Source: Clostridiaceae bacterium (lineage in GTDB: Bacteria; Bacillota; Clostridia; Saccharofermentanales; DTU023). From it: a stretch of DNA of 5,537 nucleotides. The notes under the pieces are model-generated. The model made no database searches and was not told the origin of the DNA. It saw nothing but the letters and a program-made list of their open reading frames with translations. Below are positions 1-5,537 of this stretch, one piece after another (position 1 is the first letter of the stretch; every line of letters begins with the position of its first letter). The translations under genes and the position numbers were made by a program. Location: positions 1 to 5,537 of the forward strand of contig DUUZ01000073.1 in NCBI GenBank assembly GCA_012841255.1. The letters run 5' to 3'.

Positions 1-730
1 GAAAGACATTCATGGTGGGTGAACCGATGAAGCCCGCCACGAAAAGATTGGCCGGCCGTTCATAGAACTCGGTGGGTTTGCCCACCTGCTGGACCTTGCC
101 GTCGTCCAGGAGGACAATTTTGGTCGCCATGGTCATGGCTTCCGTCTGATCGTGGGTGACGTAGATGGAGGTGGTCTCCAGGGCCTTGTGGAGGCGGACC
201 AGTTCCACGCGCATGTGTTCACGCAACTTGGCATCCAGGTTGGAAAGGGGCTCGTCCAGGAGGAAGACTCCGGCCTTCCTGACCATGGCCCGGCCCAGGG
301 CGACTCTTTGTCTTTGGCCTCCCGAAATTTCAGAGGGCTTGGAATAGAGGTACTCCGTGATCTGCAAAAGTTCCGCTGCTTCCAGGACCCGGTCGTGGAT
401 GACCTCCTTATGCTCTTTACGCATCTTGAGGGAGAAGGCCATGTTGTCGTAGACCGTCATGTGCGGGTAAAGGGCATAGGACTGGAAGACCATGGCGATG
501 TCCCGGTCCTTGGGTTCCACCTTGTTCATCCTCTTGCCGTCAAAGAGCAGGTCGCCCTCCGTGATGGAGTTGAGGCCTGCAATCATGCGGAGCAGAGTAC
601 TCTTGCCGCAGCCCGAGGGGCCCAGGATGACGCAGAAATCCTTGTCCTCAATCTCCAGGTCGATATGGCGGATGGTGAAATTTTCCCGTCCTTCGTACTT
701 CTTCCCGATATTGACCAGTTCAACTTTCAT
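1..730 (-). CDS. malK: Maltodextrin-type ABC importer ATPase (MalK/MsmK family), 3' end beyond window
   Basis: This is the cytoplasmic ATPase subunit that should bind MalF-MalG as a dimer and power sugar import. I translated 243 codons from the ATG at 728-730; the C-terminal regulatory (OB-fold) part lies outside the window. The nucleotide-binding domain is intact: Walker A GPSGCGKST at residues 37-45, Q-loop FQSYALYPHMTV at 82-93, signature ISGGQRQR at 135-142 (Ile for the usual Leu), Walker B VFLLDEP at 155-161 with catalytic Glu160, D-loop SNLDAKLR at 163-170, and switch His193 in YVTHDQTEAM. The segment EFYERPANLFVAGFIGSPTMN at 221-241 is typical of the CUT1 sugar ATPases (MalK, MsmK, UgpC), which separates it from other ABC ATPases. 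The start is fixed by AAGGAGG five bases upstream. It follows malG by 10 nt and is cotranscribed. ATPases of this family can serve several importers, so sugar specificity cannot be read from this gene; msmK or ugpC would be equally fair names. Confidence 0.96.
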   Translation of the reverse strand, partial: MKVELVNIGKKYEGRENFTIRHIDLEIEDKDFCVILGPSGCGKSTLLRMIAGLNSITEGDLLFDGKRMNKVEPKDRDIAMVFQSYALYPHMTVYDNMAFSLKMRKEHKEVIHDRVLEAAELLQITEYLYSKPSEISGGQRQRVALGRAMVRKAGVFLLDEPLSNLDAKLREHMRVELVRLHKALETTSIYVTHDQTEAMTMATKIVLLDDGKVQQVGKPTEFYERPANLFVAGFIGSPTMNVF

Positions 731-735
731 TGGAG

Positions 736-742
736 CCTCCTT
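736..742 (-). promoter_or_regulatory. Shine-Dalgarno of malK overlapping the malG stop codon
   Basis: On the minus strand AAGGAGG lies five bases before the malK ATG, and its two leading A bases are the last two bases of the malG TAA stop (741-743). A ribosome terminating on malG therefore sits on the malK ribosome-binding site, which suggests translational coupling. This is a direct reading of the sequence; the coupling is inferred. Confidence 0.85.
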
Positions 743-1631
743 AACCTTTGACAGCGCCTGAAGCCAGGCCGGATACCAGCTGCTTCTGCAGGGCGATAAA
801 CAGAATAATGATGGGCACCGCCGTCAGGAGACCTCCGGCCGCAAAGACGGGCTGGTGCATATTTCGGACATCGTTGATCAACGTGTGAAGACCGGTGGCC
901 AGCGTATAGGACCGGGGGTCATTCAAGAGGATGCTGGGCAGCATGAAATCCAGGAAGGGCCCGATGAAGGACCAGAGCGCGATAACTGCCAGCATGGGGC
1001 GGACGATGGGCATGATGATCAGGCGGTAGACCTGGAGGTTGCCGCAGCCGTCGATCCGGGCGGCATCGTCCAGCTCCGTGGAGATGGAGTCGATGTAGCC
1101 TTTCAGGATGAAGGTATTGCCCGCAATCCCTCCCCCCGCATAGATGAGGACCAGGAACATCTGCCGGCTGAACCAGGGGGCAATCGAGGCGATGATGGAG
1201 TGGAGGGTATAAAAGGCCGCGATCCCCGCAAAAGAAGGAATGGTCTGGATCAGCATGATGGCCATGAGGGAGGCCTTCCGCCCCCGGAAGCGGTAGCGGG
1301 AATAGGCGTAGCCCGTGAAGGATACAAAAAGCAAAGTCAGAAGTGCCGTGGCCAGGGCAATGATGATGGTGTTGACCACCCAGTCCAGGAAATAGGTCTT
1401 CTGGAAGAGATACTCAAAATGCTTGAGGGAGAAGGAAAACTCCGAGCCGATCTGGATGTAGGTTCCGTGGCTGCCGTTGAAACTTGCAAAAAGGATCTGG
1501 GACAGGGGCCAGAGAATGACAAACACATAGAAGAAGAGGAGGACGTAGCTGATGCCCAGCAAAACGACCTTGACCGGGGTCAGGGGCGGCCGGTCCGACA
1601 GATAGAGGGCCTTGTCTTTTTTCTTGCTCAT
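741..1631 (-). CDS. malG: Maltodextrin-type ABC importer permease, MalG family
   Basis: This is one of the two channel-forming inner-membrane subunits of a CUT1 sugar importer, 296 residues, the normal length for MalG. After a short basic cytoplasmic start (MSKKKDK), about six hydrophobic helices are visible near residues 22-44, 84-108, 119-143, 157-177, 208-230 and 265-282. The cytoplasmic loop that docks to the ATPase is clear at 187-208 (LDDAARIDGCG... ending IIMP), matching the EAA...G...I.LP pattern but with Asp for the first Glu. The C-terminus SGLASGAVKG closely resembles the MalG tail that reaches into the ATPase interface. The start ATG at 1629-1631 overlaps the malF stop as ATGA, preceded by GGGAGGAG with five bases of spacing. 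It therefore pairs with the malF product upstream and the ATPase downstream. The exact sugar (maltose, maltodextrin or a related glucan) is inferred from family resemblance only. Confidence 0.95.
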   Translation of the reverse strand: MSKKKDKALYLSDRPPLTPVKVVLLGISYVLLFFYVFVILWPLSQILFASFNGSHGTYIQIGSEFSFSLKHFEYLFQKTYFLDWVVNTIIIALATALLTLLFVSFTGYAYSRYRFRGRKASLMAIMLIQTIPSFAGIAAFYTLHSIIASIAPWFSRQMFLVLIYAGGGIAGNTFILKGYIDSISTELDDAARIDGCGNLQVYRLIIMPIVRPMLAVIALWSFIGPFLDFMLPSILLNDPRSYTLATGLHTLINDVRNMHQPVFAAGGLLTAVPIIILFIALQKQLVSGLASGAVKG

Positions 1632-1644
1632 AATTTCTCCTCCC
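1628..1644 (-). promoter_or_regulatory. malF/malG ATGA overlap with internal Shine-Dalgarno
   Basis: The stop TGA of malF (1628-1630) and the start ATG of malG (1629-1631) share bases as ATGA. A purine-rich GGGAGGAG (1637-1644) inside the last malF codons serves as the malG ribosome-binding site. The arrangement predicts termination-reinitiation, which would keep the two permease subunits near equal amounts. Confidence 0.85.
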
Positions 1645-3694
1645 GGAAGGCCTTGGAACGGCTGAAGCCGACCCAGGCAAAGAACATGAGGACCAGGGAG
1701 ACCACCAGGGTGATGGCGGACCCGATCCCCTGATATTGCTTCTGGATGGTCAGCTTGTAGATGTAGGAAATCAGGAGGTCGGAGGACCCCGCGATATTCC
1801 CGTACTTGGACGGCTCAAAGGGGCCGCCTCCGTTGAAGAGGTAGATGATCGAGAAGTTGTTGAAGTTGAAGGTGTACTGGCCGACCATGAGAGGTGCTGT
1901 CTGGAAGAGGAGGATGGGGATGGTGATATGGCGGGTGGCCTGGAAACCAGTCGCCCCGTCGATCTTGGCCGCCTCGTAGAGATCATGGGGAATCCCCTGC
2001 AGGATCCCCGTGCAAAGGAGGAAGATATAGGAACTCCCCAGCCAGCCCTGCAGAAGAATGAGGACAATCCGGGTCCCCCAGGTCGAGTACTTGATGTTGG
2101 TGATCTGGCCTGTCAGAGAGGACAGGAGGCTGGTCAGGGGTCCATCCGGCGAGAACATGATGGAGAAGAACATGATGGTAATGAAGGCGGGGACCGCCCA
2201 GGGCAGAAGATAGACGGTCCGGAAGAGCTTCTTGCCCCGGATCCTGTCCTGGTTGACCAGGAGGGCCAGGACAAAGCCGATGAGGATGGCAAGGGATGTG
2301 GCGAAGATGGTCCAGATGACCGTCCAGCCCGTGATCAGCCAGAAGGGACCTCCCGCAATCCCCTGCCCCAGGATGATCTGCTTGAAGTTGGCCAGGCCCG
2401 CCCAGTCGAATTTGGATTGGTGGCTGGGATCATAGTTGGTAAAGGAAATGAGGATGGTCACAGCAATGGGCAAAAGGACAATGAAAATCGTAACCAGGGC
2501 CGCTGGTGCCGAGGCGAAGAAGGGGAAGCCGTCCCGGCGGATGGCCATCCGGGTCTCGAACCAGTTATGCTTTCTGACCCCCCGGATCATCTTCTTCTCC
2601 ACCCGGTTGATATCCCGGAAAGACTGGTAGAAAATGAGGAGTCCCAAAAGAAGCAGGATGACAGCAATGACGCCTTCAACCATGAAGATGACCGACCGGT
2701 CCAGCCGGCTGCCGTCCCGGGCCAGGGAGATAAGGCCGAAGATTCCCTTGCCCCGGTAATTACCCCGGCCCAGGGCATAGGGCAGGGCTCCCAGATAAAA
2801 GAAGAGAGACCCCATGAAAAAGAGAATGGCCTTGGCATATTGACCCAGAAGCAGCTGGCCCAGACCCGGCAGGGGCCAGGTCAGCCAGGAGATGAAAGCT
2901 TTCTGCTTCTTAACCTCGATGGGCGTTTTCCTGCGAAGATCGGGCAGATCGGAGTGAAGCACCCGAAGCCTGGTTCTGGCATCCTGACGCAGGCGGTGGC
3001 GGGCATGACGAACCCGTTCCCTCTGGTCGTTGACGGGAAGCTTCCGCTTCAGCGAACGGATCTCATCCCGGACGGCCAGCATTCCTTCCCTTTTCTCATT
3101 GGCGAAGGCCCGGGAGGAGATCATGCCCTCCCTGTAAGCTTTCTTCCATTCTTTCTTATCATTGCCGAAATCTGCCAGGCGAGTCTTGCGGGCGGCCTTG
3201 AAATCCTGCGTTTGCGGCCGGCTGTCAACCGACCGGGCTTCTTTCAGAGCTTTTTTCGCAGCCTCCAGTTCGTCCTTCACCTGTCGGCGTTCAGCGGCAA
3301 TCCGGGGCAGTTGGTCTGCTTTTTCCAGGTTCTCCCGGTAACGGAGTTCATAGCTGTAATCCAGGTCAATGAGAGGAAGGTAAAAGTCCGACCGGGCGCG
3401 GGCCTCCATGGCCTCGAGCAGCCAGCGCCGGATTCTCTTGTCGGGATCCTTGATGCCGGCAAGAAAGTCCTTCTGCCTGGCCTTCCTGCCTTGTTGGAAT
3501 TCTTTTTCTCCGGCTCTTGCCGCCTTCATCTTCTCGCTGTATGCAGAGACGGCTTCCGCAGTCAGACCCTCCGCCTCAGACGGCAGGGCCTGGTCTTTCT
3601 TGCGGGCCGCCTGGACAGCCTTGTCGAGCAGGATGAGATTTCTTCGCGGGTGCTGGTTTCCGATGTCATCCGATACAGTCAGGGAATAACTCAT
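1628..3694 (-). CDS. malF: MalF-family permease with long N-terminal charged extension and extra membrane hairpin
   Basis: This is the second channel subunit of the importer, 688 residues from the chosen start, well above the roughly 300-500 usual for Gram-positive and enterobacterial MalF. The normal core occupies about residues 390-688, with six helices near 396-418, 452-478, 490-513, 540-565, 592-617 and 655-677. Its ATPase-docking loop is at 571-593 (DLYEAAKIDGATGF... ITIP), with the canonical EAA at 574-576 and Gly580. The loop after the first core helix is only about 33 residues, so the large P2 loop of E. coli MalF is absent. Residues 1-265 are hydrophilic, Lys/Arg/Glu-rich and probably helical or coiled coil, with no signal peptide. 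Residues 267-305 hold WPLPGLGQLLLGQYAKAILFF followed by a helix, and 334-357 form another helix. I chose ATG 3692-3694 because AAAGAAGGTGG, close to an ideal Shine-Dalgarno, lies just upstream and the previous gene ends 13 nt before it. The in-frame ATG at 3781 would add 29 residues inside that gene. The core assignment is secure; the extension's function is unknown. Confidence 0.93.
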   Translation of the reverse strand: MSYSLTVSDDIGNQHPRRNLILLDKAVQAARKKDQALPSEAEGLTAEAVSAYSEKMKAARAGEKEFQQGRKARQKDFLAGIKDPDKRIRRWLLEAMEARARSDFYLPLIDLDYSYELRYRENLEKADQLPRIAAERRQVKDELEAAKKALKEARSVDSRPQTQDFKAARKTRLADFGNDKKEWKKAYREGMISSRAFANEKREGMLAVRDEIRSLKRKLPVNDQRERVRHARHRLRQDARTRLRVLHSDLPDLRRKTPIEVKKQKAFISWLTWPLPGLGQLLLGQYAKAILFFMGSLFFYLGALPYALGRGNYRGKGIFGLISLARDGSRLDRSVIFMVEGVIAVILLLLGLLIFYQSFRDINRVEKKMIRGVRKHNWFETRMAIRRDGFPFFASAPAALVTIFIVLLPIAVTILISFTNYDPSHQSKFDWAGLANFKQIILGQGIAGGPFWLITGWTVIWTIFATSLAILIGFVLALLVNQDRIRGKKLFRTVYLLPWAVPAFITIMFFSIMFSPDGPLTSLLSSLTGQITNIKYSTWGTRIVLILLQGWLGSSYIFLLCTGILQGIPHDLYEAAKIDGATGFQATRHITIPILLFQTAPLMVGQYTFNFNNFSIIYLFNGGGPFEPSKYGNIAGSSDLLISYIYKLTIQKQYQGIGSAITLVVSLVLMFFAWVGFSRSKAFREEKL

Positions 3695-3696
3695 GC

Positions 3697-3707
3697 CCAC
3701 CTTCTTT
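3697..3707 (-). promoter_or_regulatory. Shine-Dalgarno fixing the malF start
   Basis: The minus-strand sequence AAAGAAGGTGG differs at one place from the anti-16S complement AAAGGAGGTG and ends two bases before the ATG at 3694. It lies between the stop of the small membrane gene (TAG, 3708-3710) and malF. It decides the start in favour of 3694 over the upstream in-frame ATG at 3781. Confidence 0.75.
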
Positions 3708-4148
3708 CTAGCTCTTTGCGATTTCACCCGGGAAGCGGTGAAAGTTGATGACGACAAGAAAAAGGCCCGCCCAAAGGGCAAGCGTCAGATACCAAAGCGG
3801 GGAAGAGGTCTCAAAAGTCAGAAACTTCCACATGGCCGTAATAAAAATCAGTCCCCCCCAGATCAGGCGGTAAAGCGGAGGGGTGCCCAACTTCCTGACG
3901 GTCAGGAAGGTATAAAGGGCAAGGGTTGCGGGAACCAGGATGTCCAGGAGAAAGCGGGTCAGAATAAAGGACGAATAGTCAGCCGGGTTGGCCTCTTGGA
4001 CCAGGGTCTGCCAGGCCGAGAAGCCCTCCGGGCTTGCCAGGGCCAATGCCTCCAGGGCAGGCAGGATGATCAGGGCGGCACAAAAAGAAAGCAGTAAGGT
4101 GAGCGGCCTTCCGAGGGCCTGTTTCACTTGTCTTCCTTCACGGTCCAC
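3708..4148 (-). CDS. Small four-helix membrane protein of unknown function between malE and malF
   Basis: I do not recognise this 146-residue protein. It is strongly hydrophobic, with four likely membrane helices near residues 15-37, 60-83, 93-112 and 117-136. The N-terminus is short and charged (DREGRQVKQ) and the C-terminus ends HRFPGEIAKS. The loop at 38-59 is polar and probably outside the cell if both ends are cytoplasmic, as the basic ends and the KLG...YR loop suggest. It has no Cys pairs, metal ligands or enzyme motif that I can see. The start is a GTG at 4146-4148, the only start available because an in-frame TGA lies at 4164-4166; AGGGGAG sits six bases upstream. It lies inside the importer operon, 13 nt before malF and on the same strand, so it is very likely cotranscribed and may help assemble or regulate the permease. 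It does not look like Streptococcus MalA (DUF1189), the other small membrane protein I know from maltodextrin operons. That it is a real gene is supported by codon phase, Shine-Dalgarno and spacing; its role is open. Confidence 0.82.
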   Translation of the reverse strand: MDREGRQVKQALGRPLTLLLSFCAALIILPALEALALASPEGFSAWQTLVQEANPADYSSFILTRFLLDILVPATLALYTFLTVRKLGTPPLYRLIWGGLIFITAMWKFLTFETSSPLWYLTLALWAGLFLVVINFHRFPGEIAKS

Positions 4149-4162
4149 ATCGGTCTCCCCTG
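4124..4162 (-). promoter_or_regulatory. Overlapping ATG/GTG start site (ATGTG) of the small membrane gene
   Basis: After AGGGGAG the minus strand reads ACCGATGTGGAC. The GTG (4146-4148) opens the 146-residue frame. An ATG two bases earlier (4148-4150) opens a different frame that reads MWTVKEDK and stops at 4124-4126. One ribosome-binding site thus faces two overlapping starts, and the spacing of six bases favours the GTG. The arrangement could lower translation of the membrane protein, but this is inference. Confidence 0.5.
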
Positions 4163-4180
4163 GTCATTCTCTTCTTCATC

Positions 4181-4209
4181 ATCATAGACGAAAACCGGGA
4201 ATAATTTAA
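4181..4209 (-). promoter_or_regulatory. Possible weak sigma-A promoter before the small membrane gene
   Basis: On the minus strand TTAAAT (4204-4209) is followed after 17 bases by TATGAT (4181-4186). The second hexamer differs from TATAAT at one base; the first matches TTGACA at only three positions. A transcript would start near 4174, about 25 bases before the GTG. The site lies directly after the hairpin that ends the malE part, so it could supply transcription for the permease genes. The hexamers are common by chance, so confidence is limited. Confidence 0.35.
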
Positions 4210-4240
4210 GAAGGCAGGGAAATCGAAAGATCTCCCTGCC
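4201..4240 (-). terminator. Intergenic hairpin after malE (attenuating terminator or mRNA 3'-end stabiliser)
   Basis: The two arms at 4229-4240 and 4213-4224 pair as a 12-bp stem around a 4-base loop. Read as minus-strand RNA the stem is unbroken (GGCAGGGAGAUC, loop UUUC, GAUUUCCCUGCC) with a single G-U pair; read as plus-strand RNA that position becomes an A-C mismatch, so the structure fits leftward transcription. The following bases UUCUUAAAUUAU are A/U-rich but not a clean U run, so it is probably a partial terminator or a barrier to 3' exonucleases. In E. coli a repeat hairpin between malE and malF raises malE message over malF; this element sits in the same place. Confidence 0.75.
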
Positions 4241-4273
4241 TCATAAAGACTAAAGTCAGTGCAAGTGCATCGT

Positions 4274-5537
4274 TTACTTGAGGTCAGCCATCATGGCATC
4301 GAAGGAGGCCTTGAGCTGGCCGTAGGCCGCTTCAGCCGAAGCCGGAACCACGCTGTTCCATGAGAGGACAGCATTTTGCCAGGTATCCCAGACGGGGCCG
4401 AACTCCTGGAAGAGAGGTCTTCCAGGTGAGACGTGGAAGGAGTCGATCATGGAGGCAATAACCTTCTTATCGATCTCATCCAGATCCGAGGCCTCGTAGA
4501 CCGAGGCAGGCACGTTCTCGAGAACCTTGCCCGTGGCGTTGAAAAGGTCCACCGCATAGGCCGGGTTGACGATCTCAGCGATCATGGCTTCCGCCAGGGC
4601 CAGTTTGGCTGCATCTTCTTCAATCCTGGGGTTGACGGCCAGTCCCCAGCCGCCCTGCCAGTGGCGGAGAGGTTGACCCGCGACGGTGATCTGGCCGATG
4701 GAGTAGACCCCCAGATCAGCGCCGTTGTTCGTCTTTTCCTTGATGCTGCCTGTGGACCAGGGGCCGTCGATGCGCAGGACACCTGCGTTGCCGCTGGTGA
4801 ACTGGTCGTCAATGTAGCCCCAGCCGGCGTCGGGATCAAAGAGGGTCGTGTTCTTGTCGTAGTTGAGTTTCCAGTATTCGTAAAGGACGGTCAGAGCCGC
4901 TTTTTTACCGGCTTCCAGTTCTCCCCATTCGGCCGTCAGGTCGGAGACAAAACCCGTTCCTTCTTCTTTCAGAAGAGCGATGTCTGCCGAGTTGGTCAGG
5001 GCAACGCCAAACCAGGCGTCAAAGACGGGGAGCAGGATGTGGGCCGGATTCTCGATGGTTTCGAGTTCCAGCGGTTTACTGAGATCAAGGCCTTCGGTCT
5101 CAGCATTCTTCTCGTTTGCGAAGACCACCAGGGTCTCGATGTTGAAGGGGAAGGCCAGGTATTCGCCGTCCAGCTTGAAAAGTCCGCCCAAGCCGGCGTC
5201 AAAGTCGGTCCAGCCGCCCAGACGGGCCGCGATGGCCTGGGCATCAATGGCGCCCAGGAGATCCTTGCCGGCAAGGTTGGTCAGCCGGTCCGCCGGGAGG
5301 GCAAAGACATCGGCGACGTCCTTGTTGCTGGCATCCGTCTCATCCAGGATATCGATATGGTCAAAGGATCCGATCTCCTGAAGCTTGATGGTGACTTCCT
5401 CATTGGCATCGGTAATGCGCTTGGCGGCCGCCTCATAGTAAGCCATCCAGTCCGCCTCTGCCTGAACCGTAATTTCAGCCTTGGCCAGACCCGTCGGGGG
5501 ACCTTCGGGGTCGGTCACGGCAGGCGTTCCGCCCGAC
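4274..5537 (-). CDS. malE: Maltose/maltodextrin-type extracellular solute-binding protein, MalE family, 5' end beyond window
   Basis: This is the extracellular receptor that binds the sugar and delivers it to MalF-MalG. The visible part is 420 residues ending MMADLK at a TAA (4274-4276). The frame stays open to the window edge, so the signal peptide and true start are missing; the GTG at 5516-5518 is an internal Val codon. The first visible residues, SGGTPAVTDPEGPP, look like the linker after a lipoprotein cysteine. The mature fold begins at AEITVQAEADWM. Family landmarks, in visible numbering, are ADVFALPADRL at 75-85, FPFNIETLVVFANE near 129-142 (the hinge strand and the segment following it), LRIDGPWSTG at 254-263 (compare INGPWAW of MalE), HWQGGWGLAVNP at 292-303, and GRPLFQEFGPVWDTW at 372-386. 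These match the MalE/CycB-type binding proteins (SBP family 1/8). The many Trp and Tyr residues fit sugar stacking. It is the first gene of the visible unit and is followed by a hairpin, consistent with a high-level transcript of its own. The sugar itself cannot be determined from sequence alone. Confidence 0.95.
   Translation of the reverse strand, partial: SGGTPAVTDPEGPPTGLAKAEITVQAEADWMAYYEAAAKRITDANEEVTIKLQEIGSFDHIDILDETDASNKDVADVFALPADRLTNLAGKDLLGAIDAQAIAARLGGWTDFDAGLGGLFKLDGEYLAFPFNIETLVVFANEKNAETEGLDLSKPLELETIENPAHILLPVFDAWFGVALTNSADIALLKEEGTGFVSDLTAEWGELEAGKKAALTVLYEYWKLNYDKNTTLFDPDAGWGYIDDQFTSGNAGVLRIDGPWSTGSIKEKTNNGADLGVYSIGQITVAGQPLRHWQGGWGLAVNPRIEEDAAKLALAEAMIAEIVNPAYAVDLFNATGKVLENVPASVYEASDLDEIDKKVIASMIDSFHVSPGRPLFQEFGPVWDTWQNAVLSWNSVVPASAEAAYGQLKASFDAMMADLK

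Noticed and set aside
152..751. 199-codon plus-strand frame opposite malK
   Set aside because: It is a shadow of the ATPase gene, whose Walker A, signature, Walker B and H-loop motifs all read on the minus strand.
855..1733. 292-codon plus-strand frame opposite malG
   Set aside because: It has the same antisense-phase effect; the translation is low-complexity and acidic, and the minus strand encodes an unmistakable MalG.
1736..3748. 670-codon open frame on the plus strand opposite malF
   Set aside because: It is in exact antisense codon phase with malF and stays open only because malF lacks TTA, CTA and TCA codons. Its product is Gly/Asp/Glu/Pro-rich with no fold or family signal, whereas the minus-strand reading gives a clear permease.
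3692..3781. Upstream in-frame ATG at 3781 as the malF start
   Set aside because: It would overlap the small membrane gene by 74 bases. The added 29 residues look like an out-of-frame reading of that gene, and the near-ideal Shine-Dalgarno lies before 3694.
4149..4273. CRE-type or MalR-type operator in the only sizeable intergenic gap
   Set aside because: I looked for a TGWAANCGNTNWCA-like or other palindrome apart from the hairpin and saw none. The main operon promoter and its operators should lie upstream of malE, outside the window.
5516..5518. GTG as the start of malE
   Set aside because: The frame continues open upstream to the window edge with a lipoprotein-type linker, and starting here would leave an exported receptor without a signal peptide.
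1..5537. CRISPR arrays, tRNA or rRNA genes, insertion sequences, phage or defence genes
   Set aside because: No spaced direct repeats, RNA gene signatures, transposase motifs or terminal inverted repeats were seen; nearly every base belongs to one importer operon.

Overview
The window is one leftward (minus-strand) cluster of sugar-uptake genes, cut at both ends. In transcription order (right to left) it holds the 3' part of a maltose/maltodextrin-type solute-binding protein (malE-like), a 33-nt tail and a strong hairpin, a small four-helix membrane protein with no recognised family, an unusually long malF-like permease, a malG-like permease, and the 5' two thirds of a MalK/MsmK-type ATPase. 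Together these make a nearly complete CUT1-family ABC importer: the binding protein captures an oligosaccharide outside the membrane, MalF-MalG form the channel, and the ATPase dimer drives import.

The genes are packed tightly. There are 13 nt between the small membrane gene and malF, a 4-nt ATGA stop/start overlap between malF and malG, and 10 nt between malG and malK, with the malK Shine-Dalgarno running through the malG stop codon. Only the 125 nt between malE and the small membrane gene is a real gap. It carries a 12-bp hairpin with a short loop and, after it, a plausible weak promoter. This layout fits abundant malE message with lower expression of the membrane components.

The organism is probably a Gram-positive-type bacterium (Bacillota or a relative). 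Strong purine-rich Shine-Dalgarno sites precede the genes, MalF lacks the large periplasmic P2 loop of the enterobacterial protein, the ATPase resembles MsmK/MalK of Gram-positive sugar operons, and the visible start of the binding protein (a Gly/Ser/Thr/Pro linker) looks like the region after a lipoprotein cysteine. The DNA is G+C-rich for that group. I cannot name a genus.

The most unusual content is the MalF protein. Before a normal permease core of about 300 residues it carries about 265 residues of highly charged, helical, presumably cytoplasmic sequence, then an extra membrane hairpin with a PGLGQ..LGQY motif. Together with the unrecognised four-helix protein encoded immediately upstream, this may be a modified maltodextrin importer with extra membrane/cytoplasmic parts. 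No RNA genes, CRISPR arrays, insertion sequences or phage genes were seen.
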